Assembly: GCA_017631775.1 (NCBI GenBank)
Contig: JAGBSQ010000215.1
Location: 1 to 5,879, forward strand
Direction of reading: 5' to 3'
Origin: Clostridia bacterium
GTDB lineage: Bacteria; Bacillota_A; Clostridia; Oscillospirales; CAG-272
Length of the DNA stretch: 5,879 nucleotides
Position 1 is the first letter of the stretch, and each line of letters starts with the position of its first letter. The position numbers were made by a program, and so were the translations under genes. The notes under the pieces are model-generated. The model was not told the DNA's origin, did no database searches, and worked only from the letters and a program-made list of their open reading frames with translations. Below, piece by piece: positions 1 through 5,879 of this stretch.

Positions 1-514
1 CATCACACGCCACCGCCATTGCGTTATCCGGCATTGCTTCCGTGTAGGCCTTGGCTGGCAAGGACTTTTTCACGACCTCTCCAAATATTCTCCCACCGAG
101 TTCATCCCCGGCGCGCGTTATTATCAAGGGAATAGAAGTCCCAACGAGCGCGAGCGCGAACTCTTCGGCTGCTCCTATGCATGGATGCACCACAAGGGTC
201 GCAACCGCCATCACTTTGAATATTGGAACGACATCAACACAGCGACCAAAATGTACGAGCCCGTCAAAATGCCCCTGCGATACGTCAAAGAAATGTTCTG
301 CGACCGCGTAGCGGCAAGCAAGATTTATCAAGGTAAGAACTACACCGACGAGCATCCATTGGCCTATTTTCAGCGCGGAAACGCGCGAAAGAAAATGCAT
401 CCTGCCACCGCCGATCTCCTTGAAGAGTGGCTCACGCTCCTTGCCCAAAAGGGAGAGAAGGATGCTTTCGCGCATATCAAAAACATCAAAAACAACGCCG
501 AATACGGCAAATAA
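1..514 (+). CDS. DUF5662 family protein, N-terminus cut off by the window edge
   Basis: The frame is open from base 2 to the TAA at 512-514, giving 170 visible residues; the start codon lies upstream, with probably only a short N-terminal piece missing. I recognise the conserved pattern of the DUF5662 family from memory: HDLSKYSPTEF near visible residues 24-34, YYQGNRSPNERE near 40-51, MHHKGRNRHHFEYW at 62-75, PVKMP at 87-91, EMFCDR near 97-102 and MHP at 132-134. The first in-frame ATG inside the window (185) falls in the middle of these motifs, so it is not the real start. The family has no established biochemical role known to me. The clustered His and Asp residues (HD, HH, HH) suggest a metal-binding, HD-like helical fold, but that is inference. 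No signal peptide or membrane segment is visible. It is transcribed toward the minus-strand lipoprotein gene and ends just before a shared terminator. Confidence 0.85.
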   Translation, partial: ITRHRHCVIRHCFRVGLGWQGLFHDLSKYSPTEFIPGARYYQGNRSPNERERELFGCSYAWMHHKGRNRHHFEYWNDINTATKMYEPVKMPLRYVKEMFCDRVAASKIYQGKNYTDEHPLAYFQRGNARKKMHPATADLLEEWLTLLAQKGEKDAFAHIKNIKNNAEYGK

Positions 515-552
515 AAAATGACGGACCGCCAACAAAGGCGGTCCGCTTTTTT
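513..552. terminator. Probable bidirectional rho-independent terminator between convergent genes
   Basis: A perfect 9-bp GC-rich stem (522-530 paired with 537-545) closes a 6-base AACAAA loop. On the plus strand it is followed by C and six T (547-552), which terminates the DUF5662 gene. On the minus strand the hairpin is followed by TCA and then six T (the A-run at 513-518), which would stop transcripts of the lipoprotein gene ending at 551. The convergent arrangement with only 36 bp between the two stop codons fits one hairpin serving both directions. Confidence 0.85.
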
Positions 553-790
553 ACGTATTTTCTTTTTTGGGGAGATACAGCGTGTATTTCCAAGTTTCGC
601 ACTCATAGGTAGGCTTGCCGGTGAATTGACCGAGTTTGGAGAGATAGATCTCCAAGGTGCCTGCCTCGCGGTCTTCCAAAATGCAGAAGTTGGAGAGCTG
701 TACCTTGTCGCTCTCGCCCGTGCGGCGTGTGTCGATGAGGACTCGGCTGCTGCGAATTGCCAAGCCGGTTTCGGGGTTGATTTCAATCAT
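551..790 (-). CDS. C-terminal remainder of the sialidase-like lipoprotein, downstream of an in-frame TAG
   Basis: These 79 codons continue the lipoprotein gene in exactly the same frame after the TAG at 791-793. The sequence has the features of the last blade of a sialidase-like propeller: MIEINPETGLAIR at the start, IDTRRTGES near residues 19-27, QLSNFCILEDREAGTLEIYL near 31-50, and a TWKYTLYLP tail before the TAA at 551-553. It opens with ATG directly after the TAG, but the minus-strand bases just upstream (CCCCCTCTAG) contain no Shine-Dalgarno sequence. Independent translation or efficient reinitiation therefore looks unlikely, and the segment could not fold as a propeller alone. It is best read as the detached end of the upstream gene, either lost through a nonsense mutation, joined by readthrough, or split by a sequence error. 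The reading frame itself shows no further decay. Confidence 0.7.
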   Translation of the reverse strand: MIEINPETGLAIRSSRVLIDTRRTGESDKVQLSNFCILEDREAGTLEIYLSKLGQFTGKPTYECETWKYTLYLPKKENT

Positions 791-793
791 CTA
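791..793 (-). other. In-frame TAG codon interrupting the sialidase-like gene
   Basis: Read on the minus strand, the codons are CCC CTC TAG ATG ATT GAA. Protein similarity to sialidase-type propellers runs straight through (PRFPL, stop, MIEINPETG) with no frame change, so TAG occupies one residue position in a beta strand. The other visible genes end in TAA (DUF5662, pheT, and this gene's distal end) or TGA (pheS and the zinc-ribbon gene); none uses TAG. That sample is too small to suggest code reassignment. Confidence 0.8.
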
Positions 794-2455
794 GAGGGGG
801 AAGCGGGGGTAAGCGCCGTTTACTTCTTCCTTGGAGCAGGCATTGCCAATCCAAAAGAGCTTGCCGCTAACCTCGCTCTCTACTAGCTGACAAATAGATG
901 CGGGAGAATATACGATTTCGCCATCCTCATAGCACCAAGGCTTGGGATCGGAGAAGGTTTTGCCGCCGTCCTCGGAGATAACGTAATATTTGCAAGCAGG
1001 AGCGTTGGGGTCAAGTCGGCAAGTCCAACCCGAAACCTTATCGCTGGAGGTACGGAAGATGCAAAGAATTCTGCCGCCCGAGAGTTCTGCAAACATCGGT
1101 TCTGAAAGTCCGCGAGTGGAGAGCGTGTCATCTACGATGATAGGCTCCGAGTAAGTAAGGTCATACTGTTGGGTGGTTTTGTTCCAAACACCGCGAGCAA
1201 CCAAGAGCGCCCACGCGTGTCCAAGTCCGCCCGTGGTGGGGAATACGTCTTGTAAATTCAGCCCTGCCATTTTGCAAGCTACGTTTACGGGAATGCAAAG
1301 GTTGAACAAGATATCACCGTTTTCAAGAACGATCAAATCCGATCCGCGCGAAATATTAGTGGTCAAATAATCGGTATAACGGTAGAGTGCGCGGCTGTAA
1401 TCGGCACCTTCCTCATATTTTACAAGTACGCGTTCGTGTGCGGTTCCGTCGGCATCTTCAATCATCAAAAAGCTGTGCATGGGGCGCGTATAGCCTGCCC
1501 AGTAGTGAGCCTCGGTTGCCGCATAGCCGTTTGTATAAATAAATTGGCATTGCAAACTTACAAAATGACCAACTACGGGGTTGTAGACGTGTTGCGCGTT
1601 TTGGTAACCGAGATTTTCGTCGATTTCATCATTGCCAACCGGCTCACGGGCGGGCAGGGGTTCACGAACCCAATCTGTCCAAGTTTTGCCGTTGTCGTAG
1701 CTAAAGCGATATTCGCGGTAATCTGCGGTATCGTCTTGTGATTGAAATTCCTTGACCTCTTTGCGAACGGTGCCTTCAGCATTCAAATAGTATTGCAAAC
1801 GCTTTTCGGCAACGTTTGTGCCGTTAGCGGGAACGAGCAATTCTTTTTCTACCAAAACCTCATATTTTGGAGGATTTGCAAACTTCACAATCTCATAAGC
1901 TGCAACCTCAAACAGTCGCATCTCTTTACCACCGGTAGTGAGGGCAGAGTTGACGGCACCAAGCTTTGCTTTGAAAACAACGGTGTCACCAACTTGAATG
2001 GCGCCCAGCTCCTCGTCCTTCAAATATCCACCTGTAATGCTGACGTAAATACCTTCCGCAATCGTTGCTCTTGCAAAACCGTCGGAGTTAACTTGCTTAT
2101 CGAGGGTGAGCTTAACGAAATAGTATTCGTCGCCGTATTGACCCTTTTCAAAAGACATACCAATCTCAATCGCTTCTTCAACAGGGGTCAAAAAGCTCAA
2201 GCCGCAAACGGTGCAAGCATAGCTGTCCCCCATAACGTGTTCATGCTCCGGGGGAATTTCGGGAGCGATTTCTTCAGGAGTGGTTACCTCAGGAGTGGTT
2301 ACCTCGGTTGTGTTTGCCGGGGTGGTTTGTTCGGTTTCGTTTGGCATGGTGGTTTCATCCTCATTATTGTTTTTGTTGTTACAAGCTGTCAAACAAATAG
2401 CAAGACCAAGTAGAATTAAAAAAACACAAAGTTGTCGGCAAAGTGCGCTTTTCAT
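791..2455 (-). CDS. Secreted lipoprotein with OB-like domain and sialidase-type (BNR/Asp-box) propeller, ends at premature TAG
   Basis: The product is probably a surface-anchored glycan-binding or glycan-cleaving protein of the sialidase superfamily; the substrate cannot be told from sequence. Residues 1-25 form a lipoprotein signal peptide with lipobox LTAC and modified Cys25. Residues 26-70 are a low-complexity Asn, then Thr/Glu/Pro, linker. Residues 71-85 hold HEH and CTVCG, a possible small metal site. Residues about 93-191 look like an OB-fold (VGDTVVFKAKLG). From about 200 onward lies the propeller, with Asp boxes SYDNGKTW (252-259) and SEDGGKTF (494-501) and the typical SEPMFAELSGGRILCIFR (451-468). 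I cannot assign the full catalytic arginine triad, so activity is unproven. The ATG at 2455 has an AAGGAG site 8 bases upstream and a consensus promoter. The frame stops at TAG 791-793, but the last propeller segment follows in frame; the intact protein would be about 634 residues. Confidence 0.8.
   Translation of the reverse strand: MKSALCRQLCVFLILLGLAICLTACNNKNNNEDETTMPNETEQTTPANTTEVTTPEVTTPEEIAPEIPPEHEHVMGDSYACTVCGLSFLTPVEEAIEIGMSFEKGQYGDEYYFVKLTLDKQVNSDGFARATIAEGIYVSITGGYLKDEELGAIQVGDTVVFKAKLGAVNSALTTGGKEMRLFEVAAYEIVKFANPPKYEVLVEKELLVPANGTNVAEKRLQYYLNAEGTVRKEVKEFQSQDDTADYREYRFSYDNGKTWTDWVREPLPAREPVGNDEIDENLGYQNAQHVYNPVVGHFVSLQCQFIYTNGYAATEAHYWAGYTRPMHSFLMIEDADGTAHERVLVKYEEGADYSRALYRYTDYLTTNISRGSDLIVLENGDILFNLCIPVNVACKMAGLNLQDVFPTTGGLGHAWALLVARGVWNKTTQQYDLTYSEPIIVDDTLSTRGLSEPMFAELSGGRILCIFRTSSDKVSGWTCRLDPNAPACKYYVISEDGGKTFSDPKPWCYEDGEIVYSPASICQLVESEVSGKLFWIGNACSKEEVNGAYPRFPL
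2276..2305. repeat. Two perfect tandem copies of a 15-bp unit in the lipoprotein linker
   Basis: AGGAGTGGTTACCTC occurs at 2276-2290 and again at 2291-2305 without a mismatch. On the coding (minus) strand each copy encodes five residues, giving the EVTTP-EVTTP repeat (residues 51-60) of the spacer between the lipid anchor and the folded domains. Because the unit is a multiple of three, changes in copy number by slippage would lengthen or shorten the linker without breaking the frame. Confidence 0.85.
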
Positions 2456-2463
2456 AACGATTT

Positions 2464-2469
2464 CTCCTT
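2464..2469 (-). promoter_or_regulatory. Ribosome binding site of the lipoprotein gene
   Basis: The minus strand reads AAGGAG here, 8 bases before the ATG at 2455. It fixes the start so that the lipoprotein signal peptide begins with MKSALCRQ. Confidence 0.85.
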
Positions 2470-2487
2470 TTTGAGGTGTATGAATTT

Positions 2488-2516
2488 ATTATACAATATA
2501 TTATAAAAAATGTCAA
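2488..2516 (-). promoter_or_regulatory. Consensus sigma-A promoter of the lipoprotein gene
   Basis: On the minus strand there is TTGACA (2511-2516), a spacer of exactly 17 bases, and TATAAT (2488-2493). Both boxes match the housekeeping consensus in all six positions, and the flanks are very AT-rich. Transcription would begin near 2481, leaving a leader of about 26 bases that holds little beyond the ribosome binding site. No operator-like inverted repeat is evident next to the boxes. Confidence 0.85.
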
Positions 2517-2523
2517 TAAAAAG

Positions 2524-2560
2524 GAAAAAAAGAAGGGGGACTTTCTTTTCAAAAGTCCCC
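2524..2560 (-). terminator. Rho-independent terminator of the zinc-ribbon membrane protein gene
   Basis: The minus strand forms a 9-bp stem (2552-2560 with 2536-2544, GGGGACTTT type) around a 7-base loop, followed by CTTC, seven T, CC and more T. It lies only 6 bases past the TGA of the upstream gene, and its T-run ends about 8 bases before the -35 box of the lipoprotein promoter, so it separates the two transcription units. Confidence 0.85.
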
Positions 2561-2566
2561 GTAACA

Positions 2567-2983
2567 TCACGTTTCTTTTTCAATTCTATCCTTGCATCGT
2601 GTGCAAATAACCACAATAGAGCCTTTTCCCTTGGGAACGCGAAGAACCGCACGGCACTTTTTGCACTTAAAATAAACGTGTGTTTTGCGGTCGCGCCACT
2701 TGTTGCGTTGGAGTTTAAAGAAATTTGCAATCGGCTTTTGAATTTTCAAATACCGCTCGCGTTCGCGGCGACGTTTGTCAAGCTTGCGCGAAAAGGTGCG
2801 AAACAATGACCAAACCATCAATGCAAGTGCCACAAAATATACCAAACCGAGGTTTGGAAACCAAGAAATGACCATCAAAATCAAAGCCAAAATCATTAAA
2901 AATTTTGATAGTTCATCCGTTCCGTAGCGTCCGTACATAAAGGACGCCATTTTATGTCCCAATCTTTCAAAAAAACTTCGCAT
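2567..2983 (-). CDS. Small two-helix membrane protein with C-terminal four-cysteine zinc ribbon, function unknown
   Basis: The 138-residue product begins MRSFFERLGHKMASFMYGRYG. Two hydrophobic segments at about 27-41 and 44-61 are separated by a short WFPN turn and should form a membrane hairpin. A strongly basic stretch follows (about 62-100, with KLDKRRRERERY), then a zinc ribbon with CKKC (Cys107, Cys110) and CTRC (Cys127, Cys130) around VPKGKG. I recognise this layout (MYGRYG start, RDRKTH, CxxC-VPKGKG-CxxC) as a conserved hypothetical protein of Clostridia, with no assigned role. The frame is open further upstream to 3034, but the ATG at 2983 is chosen because an AAGGAG site precedes it and the family motif begins nearby. 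The basic, cytosolic tail with a zinc ribbon could bind nucleic acid or protein; this is a guess. It lies downstream of pheT but behind pheT's terminator. It ends with TGA at 2567. Confidence 0.8.
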   Translation of the reverse strand: MRSFFERLGHKMASFMYGRYGTDELSKFLMILALILMVISWFPNLGLVYFVALALMVWSLFRTFSRKLDKRRRERERYLKIQKPIANFFKLQRNKWRDRKTHVYFKCKKCRAVLRVPKGKGSIVVICTRCKDRIEKET

Positions 2984-2995
2984 TGTAATTAAAAA

Positions 2996-3001
2996 CTCCT
3001 T
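2996..3001 (-). promoter_or_regulatory. Ribosome binding site that decides the start of the zinc-ribbon gene
   Basis: AAGGAG on the minus strand lies 12 bases before the ATG at 2983, slightly farther than optimal. The in-frame ATG at 3034 has no comparable site, so the shorter 138-residue product is preferred over a 155-residue one. Confidence 0.65.
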
Positions 3002-3020
3002 CGAGGAACTCGTTTTCCTT

Positions 3021-3029
3021 ATGATAACA
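3021..3029 (-). promoter_or_regulatory. Possible extended -10 promoter of the zinc-ribbon gene
   Basis: The minus strand reads TGTTATCAT, which is an extended -10 element (TGn followed by TATCAT, five of six consensus bases). No good -35 box is found 16-18 bases upstream, where the sequence is near ACATAA. Start of transcription would be near 3014, leaving a leader of about 30 bases. The location after pheT's terminator makes a promoter likely somewhere here, but this exact site is tentative. Confidence 0.4.
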
Positions 3030-3061
3030 CACAAATATTAACTTTATGTGATGAATATTTG

Positions 3062-3095
3062 AAAAAACAGGGAAGCGAACGAAAGTTCGCTTCCC
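3062..3095 (-). terminator. Rho-independent terminator of the pheS-pheT operon
   Basis: A perfect 11-bp stem (3085-3095 with 3070-3080) closes a 4-base loop, read TTTC on the minus strand. It is followed on the minus strand by TG and six T (3062-3067). It begins 11 bases after the pheT stop codon. The opposite strand lacks a T-run directly after the hairpin, so termination is expected mainly for the minus strand. Confidence 0.9.
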
Positions 3096-3106
3096 AAATT
3101 GCTTTA

Positions 3107-5509
3107 TTAGTTTCTAAGTTCAAGACCCATTTTGAACTTGAGGTCATTGAGAATTTTCTTGGAAACCTTATCTGCTTCTTCAACGGTGAGTGTACGGTCG
3201 GAAGCGCGGAGTGTTACGCGCAAAGATACCGACTTTTTGCCTTCACCAACTTGAGGACCGCGGTAGATGTCAAACAGAGCAACGCTTTCAACAAGCTTGC
3301 CGCCTGCCTTTGCCATAACGCCTTCAATTGCGCCAACTTCCATATCTTCGTCACAAACAAAGGAGAAGTCACGGGTGGTTGCAGGGTACTTGGGCAGAGG
3401 CTTGTAAGACTTTTTGGTGTTTGCATTTGCAAAGATCTCGTCAAATGCAAGCTCCGCGATATAAACGGGAACGTTCATGCCGTAGTTTGCGGTCATCAGC
3501 GGGTGAGCTTGACCGAAAATACCGAGGCAAACGCCATCTTCGGTGGTAACGGTTGCGCATCTGCCGGGGTGATAAGAGGGATTGGTCGAGCAAGCGGTGT
3601 AGGTTACACCCTTAATGCCTGCAAGCTTGAGAATGTTCTCGCAAATGCCCTTAATCGCATAGAAATCGATGTTGCCGTAAGCACCCACGGTAAGAACTCT
3701 CTTTTCGTCGGGCAGCTCATTGGTAGCCTCGTGAGGCAGGTAGATAGAAGCGATCTCAAACAAACGAACGTTTTCGTTGTTAAAGTTGTAGTTACGGGCA
3801 ACGGTCTCCATCATAGAGGGCAGAGCCGTGGTGCGCATTACGCTTGTGTCCTCACCCAAAGGATTGGAGATGACAACCGAGCGACGAAGTGCGCTGTCTT
3901 CAGCCATACGGATCTTATCGTAATACTTCGGGCTGATGAAGGAGAAGGTATGGATTTGAGAAAGACCCATGCCAACCAGGGCTGCCTCGGTGTCAAGCTC
4001 AAATACCTGCTTTTCGGTGCGGCCACCAAGAGTGGTCTCAGCGTTCATGTAAGAAGCTTCGATTTTATCGTAGCCGTAAATGCGGCAAACTTCCTCTGCA
4101 ATGTCGTTCATGCAGCCAAGGTCAGCACGGAAGGAGGGAACAATAATCTTGCCATCCTCAATCTTGCAGCCAAGACCGGTCAGAGTGTTTACCATATGCT
4201 CCTCGGGAATGTTCATGCCAAGGAACTCATTGTATCTTGCAGGGTTAAAGGGGAGAACAACGGTCTCGTTTTTGGTGGGGTAAACGTCGATGATGCCGTC
4301 AACAACCTCACCGGCGCCAAGGAGCTCTACGAGCTCGCAAGCACGCTCAAGACCTGCCATGCAGTTCTCGGGGTCAAGACCCTTTTCAAAACGTGCAGAG
4401 GACTCGGTGCGCATACCGTTCTTCTTTGCGGTAACGCGAACAGATGCACCGTTGAAGCAAGCAGACTCGAATACAACGGTTGCGGTGTTCTCGGTAATTT
4501 CGGAGTTTGCACCGCCCATAACGCCTGCCAATGCGCAAGCCTTTTTGCTGTCGGCAATAACAAGCATCGAATTGTCAAGGGTATGATCGATATCGTCAAG
4601 AGACTTGAAGGACTCACCGTCAGCCGCGCGACGAACGTCGATTTGTGCGCCCTCAAGTTGGGTGTAGTCGAACGCGTGCATGGGTTGACCGTACTCAAGC
4701 ATTACGTAGTTGGTAATGTCAACGATGTTGTTGATGGGGCGAACGCCAGAAGCGCGCAGGCGCATACGCATCCAAAGGGGAGAGGGAGCGATCTTTACGT
4801 TCTTAACCACTCTTGCCGCATAGCGGTAGCAAAGGTCGGGAGCGGAGATGCCAACAGAGAGATAATTTTCAATCTTATCACCGTCGCCACAACCCTTTAC
4901 AACGGGAGTGGAGAGCTTGAGCTCGCGGTCAAAGGAAACGGCGGTCTCACGTGCAAGACCGATAACAGAGAGACAGTCAGGACGGTTAGAGGTGATCTCG
5001 AACTCAACGCAAGTATCGTTGAGCATGAGAACGTCGCGAATGTCGGCGCCAAGCTTGTCAGCACAATCTTCATCAAGGATGAGAATGCCGTTTTCTTCTT
5101 TGCCGGGGCATTCGTGGGTGGTCAATTTCAACTCACCCATAGAGCAGAGCATACCGAAGGATTCAACACCGCGCAGTTTGCCTGCCTTAATGGTGATGTC
5201 ACCGGGCAGTTTTGCAACGGGGAGAGCGGCGGGAACAAGTGCGCCAACAAATACGTTTTGTGCGCCGGTTACAATTTGAATATCCGAACCCTTGTCACCT
5301 GCATCGAGCTTACAGATCCACAAGTGGTCAGAGTCGGGGTGCTTTTCCATAGCGGTGACCTTTGCCACAACTACGTTTTCAATATCCTCGCCAAGAACCT
5401 CAAAGCCTTCAACCTTAGAGCCGGTAATGGTCAGGCGATCGCTGTATTCTTTATTGCTGATGTCGCTAACGTCAACGAAATCAGAAAGCCAATTTCTTGA
5501 AAGATTCAT
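3107..5509 (-). CDS. pheT: Phenylalanine--tRNA ligase beta subunit (PheT)
   Basis: This is the beta subunit of the cytosolic alpha2-beta2 enzyme that charges tRNA-Phe using ATP; beta supplies tRNA binding and editing of mis-charged tyrosine. The 800-residue length is normal for a bacterial PheT. Domains in order: N-terminal region and EMAP-like OB tRNA-binding domain (about 40-150, with HPDSDHL at 57-63); B3/B4 editing domain (about 210-390), preceded by SNRPDCLSVIGLARE (174-188) and containing RPINNIVDITNYV (257-269), GQPMHAFD (274-281), LAGVMGG and RTESSARFEKGLDP; B5 (about 410-483, ending EEVCRIYGYDKI); catalytic-like core (about 490-690, with NPLGEDTSVMRTTALPSMM and YHPGR); and the C-terminal FDX-ACB anticodon-binding domain (about 705-800, starting at YPATTRDFSFV). 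All domains appear intact. The ATG at 5509 follows an AGGAGGT site and lies 16 bases after the pheS stop, so the two genes are co-transcribed. Confidence 0.98.
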   Translation of the reverse strand: MNLSRNWLSDFVDVSDISNKEYSDRLTITGSKVEGFEVLGEDIENVVVAKVTAMEKHPDSDHLWICKLDAGDKGSDIQIVTGAQNVFVGALVPAALPVAKLPGDITIKAGKLRGVESFGMLCSMGELKLTTHECPGKEENGILILDEDCADKLGADIRDVLMLNDTCVEFEITSNRPDCLSVIGLARETAVSFDRELKLSTPVVKGCGDGDKIENYLSVGISAPDLCYRYAARVVKNVKIAPSPLWMRMRLRASGVRPINNIVDITNYVMLEYGQPMHAFDYTQLEGAQIDVRRAADGESFKSLDDIDHTLDNSMLVIADSKKACALAGVMGGANSEITENTATVVFESACFNGASVRVTAKKNGMRTESSARFEKGLDPENCMAGLERACELVELLGAGEVVDGIIDVYPTKNETVVLPFNPARYNEFLGMNIPEEHMVNTLTGLGCKIEDGKIIVPSFRADLGCMNDIAEEVCRIYGYDKIEASYMNAETTLGGRTEKQVFELDTEAALVGMGLSQIHTFSFISPKYYDKIRMAEDSALRRSVVISNPLGEDTSVMRTTALPSMMETVARNYNFNNENVRLFEIASIYLPHEATNELPDEKRVLTVGAYGNIDFYAIKGICENILKLAGIKGVTYTACSTNPSYHPGRCATVTTEDGVCLGIFGQAHPLMTANYGMNVPVYIAELAFDEIFANANTKKSYKPLPKYPATTRDFSFVCDEDMEVGAIEGVMAKAGGKLVESVALFDIYRGPQVGEGKKSVSLRVTLRASDRTLTVEEADKVSKKILNDLKFKMGLELRN

Positions 5510-5516
5510 TTTTTCT

Positions 5517-5523
5517 ACCTCCT
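5517..5523 (-). promoter_or_regulatory. Ribosome binding site of pheT
   Basis: AGGAGGT on the minus strand matches the anti-Shine-Dalgarno sequence fully and lies 7 bases before the ATG at 5509, inside the 16-bp gap after pheS. It supports strong independent initiation on pheT within the operon. Confidence 0.9.
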
Positions 5524-5525
5524 AA

Positions 5526-5879
5526 TCAAAATTGCTCAAGGAAGCGTTCGTCGTTTTCATAGAAGAGACGAATGTCATCAATGCCGTATCTTGCCATGGT
5601 AATACGCTCAATGCCAAGACCGAATGCAAAGCCGGAGTATTCTTCGGGGTCAATGCCGCAGTTAGAAAGTACAAAGGGGTGTACCATACCTGCACCGAGA
5701 ATTTCGATCCAACCTTCACCCTTACACAAACGGCAACCCTTACCGCCGCAAACAAAGCAAGAAACGTCAACCTCTGCAGAGGGTTCGGTAAACGGGAAGT
5801 GGTGCGGACGGAAACGAATTTGCGTGCTGTCACCAAACATCTTCTTTGCAAATACCTCAAGGGTACCCTTTAGGTCGCC
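5526..5879 (-). CDS. pheS: Phenylalanine--tRNA ligase alpha subunit (PheS), C-terminal part only
   Basis: The last 117 codons are visible, ending in TGA at 5526-5528; the N-terminal coiled coil and most of the class II catalytic core lie beyond the window edge. The frame runs unbroken to the edge ([13 protein letters not shown] precedes the first internal Met), so the ATG at 5840 is not the start. Class II motif 2 and surrounding core are seen as [19 protein letters not shown] (visible residues 21-39), then ILGAGMVHP (60-68) and motif 3 as [14 protein letters not shown] four-Cys insertion, [12 protein letters not shown] (Cys41, 44, 49, 52), lies between the motif 2 strands and looks like a small zinc knuckle; as I recall, many Clostridia carry it. 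The subunit forms the catalytic site for phenylalanine activation and pairs with PheT encoded 16 bases downstream. The promoter and any leader control (for example a T-box) are outside the window. Confidence 0.97.
   Translation of the reverse strand, partial: GDLKGTLEVFAKKMFGDSTQIRFRPHHFPFTEPSAEVDVSCFVCGGKGCRLCKGEGWIEILGAGMVHPFVLSNCGIDPEEYSGFAFGLGIERITMARYGIDDIRLFYENDERFLEQF

Noticed and set aside
551..790. The 79-codon segment as a genuine separate small gene starting at the ATG after TAG
   Set aside because: There is no Shine-Dalgarno sequence, and the sequence begins in the middle of a conserved propeller strand that continues from the preceding frame.
791..793. Pyrrolysine or programmed readthrough at TAG as an established call
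   Set aside because: No pyl genes, stimulatory hairpin or known leaky context is visible, and the gene family is not known for such recoding. Kept only as a possibility.
1742..2413. 223-codon open frame on the plus strand opposite the lipoprotein gene
   Set aside because: It is antisense to the lipoprotein's N-terminal half, which has a signal peptide, ribosome binding site and promoter. The plus-strand product has no family resemblance and its start lies inside the other gene's propeller region.
3002..3012. Small inverted repeat CGAG-GAA-CTCG next to the zinc-ribbon gene's ribosome binding site
   Set aside because: Only four base pairs with a three-base loop; too weak to call an operator or translational switch.
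2984..3034. Upstream ATG at 3034 as the start of the zinc-ribbon protein
   Set aside because: It lacks a ribosome binding site and would add 17 polar residues that overlap the AAGGAG site of the better start.
3059..5500. Very long open frame (813 codons) on the plus strand opposite pheT
   Set aside because: It lies entirely antisense to an unmistakable pheT. Its composition (many Cys, Asn, Val, His runs) is what complementing pheT codons would give, and it has no recognisable domain.

Overview
The window looks like chromosomal DNA from a Bacillota (Clostridia-like) bacterium, perhaps an uncultured gut species. The reasons are moderate-GC genes separated by very AT-rich gaps, strong AAGGAG/AGGAGGT ribosome binding sites, a sigma-A-type consensus promoter, U-tailed terminators, and proteins (DUF5662, a Cys-rich PheS, a small membrane zinc-ribbon protein) of clostridial character. 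I cannot name the species.

Layout, left to right. Bases 1-514 (+) hold a DUF5662-family protein that lacks its N-terminus at the window edge. It converges on the minus-strand genes across a 36-bp gap filled by a hairpin with T-runs on both sides, probably a bidirectional terminator. Bases 551-2455 (-) encode a secreted lipoprotein: lipobox, Thr/Glu/Pro linker, a small His/Cys motif, an OB-like domain and a sialidase-type beta-propeller. Its frame is broken by one TAG codon at 791-793, and homology continues in the same frame without loss of a residue, so the gene reads as 554 + stop + 79 codons. It has its own consensus promoter. Bases 2567-2983 (-) encode a two-helix membrane protein with a C-terminal four-Cys zinc ribbon, with its own terminator. 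Bases 3107-5509 (-) encode PheT and 5526-5879 (-) the C-terminal part of PheS, in the classic pheS-pheT order with a 16-bp gap and a terminator after pheT.

Functionally, pheS and pheT form one operon for the two subunits of phenylalanyl-tRNA synthetase. The other genes appear to be independent units: each minus-strand unit ends in its own hairpin terminator, and the lipoprotein has a clear separate promoter. There are no RNA genes, CRISPR arrays, insertion sequences or phage genes. The only observation that goes beyond ordinary annotation is the in-frame amber codon in the sialidase-like lipoprotein. A recent nonsense mutation or a sequence error is the simplest explanation, and recoding is a less likely one.
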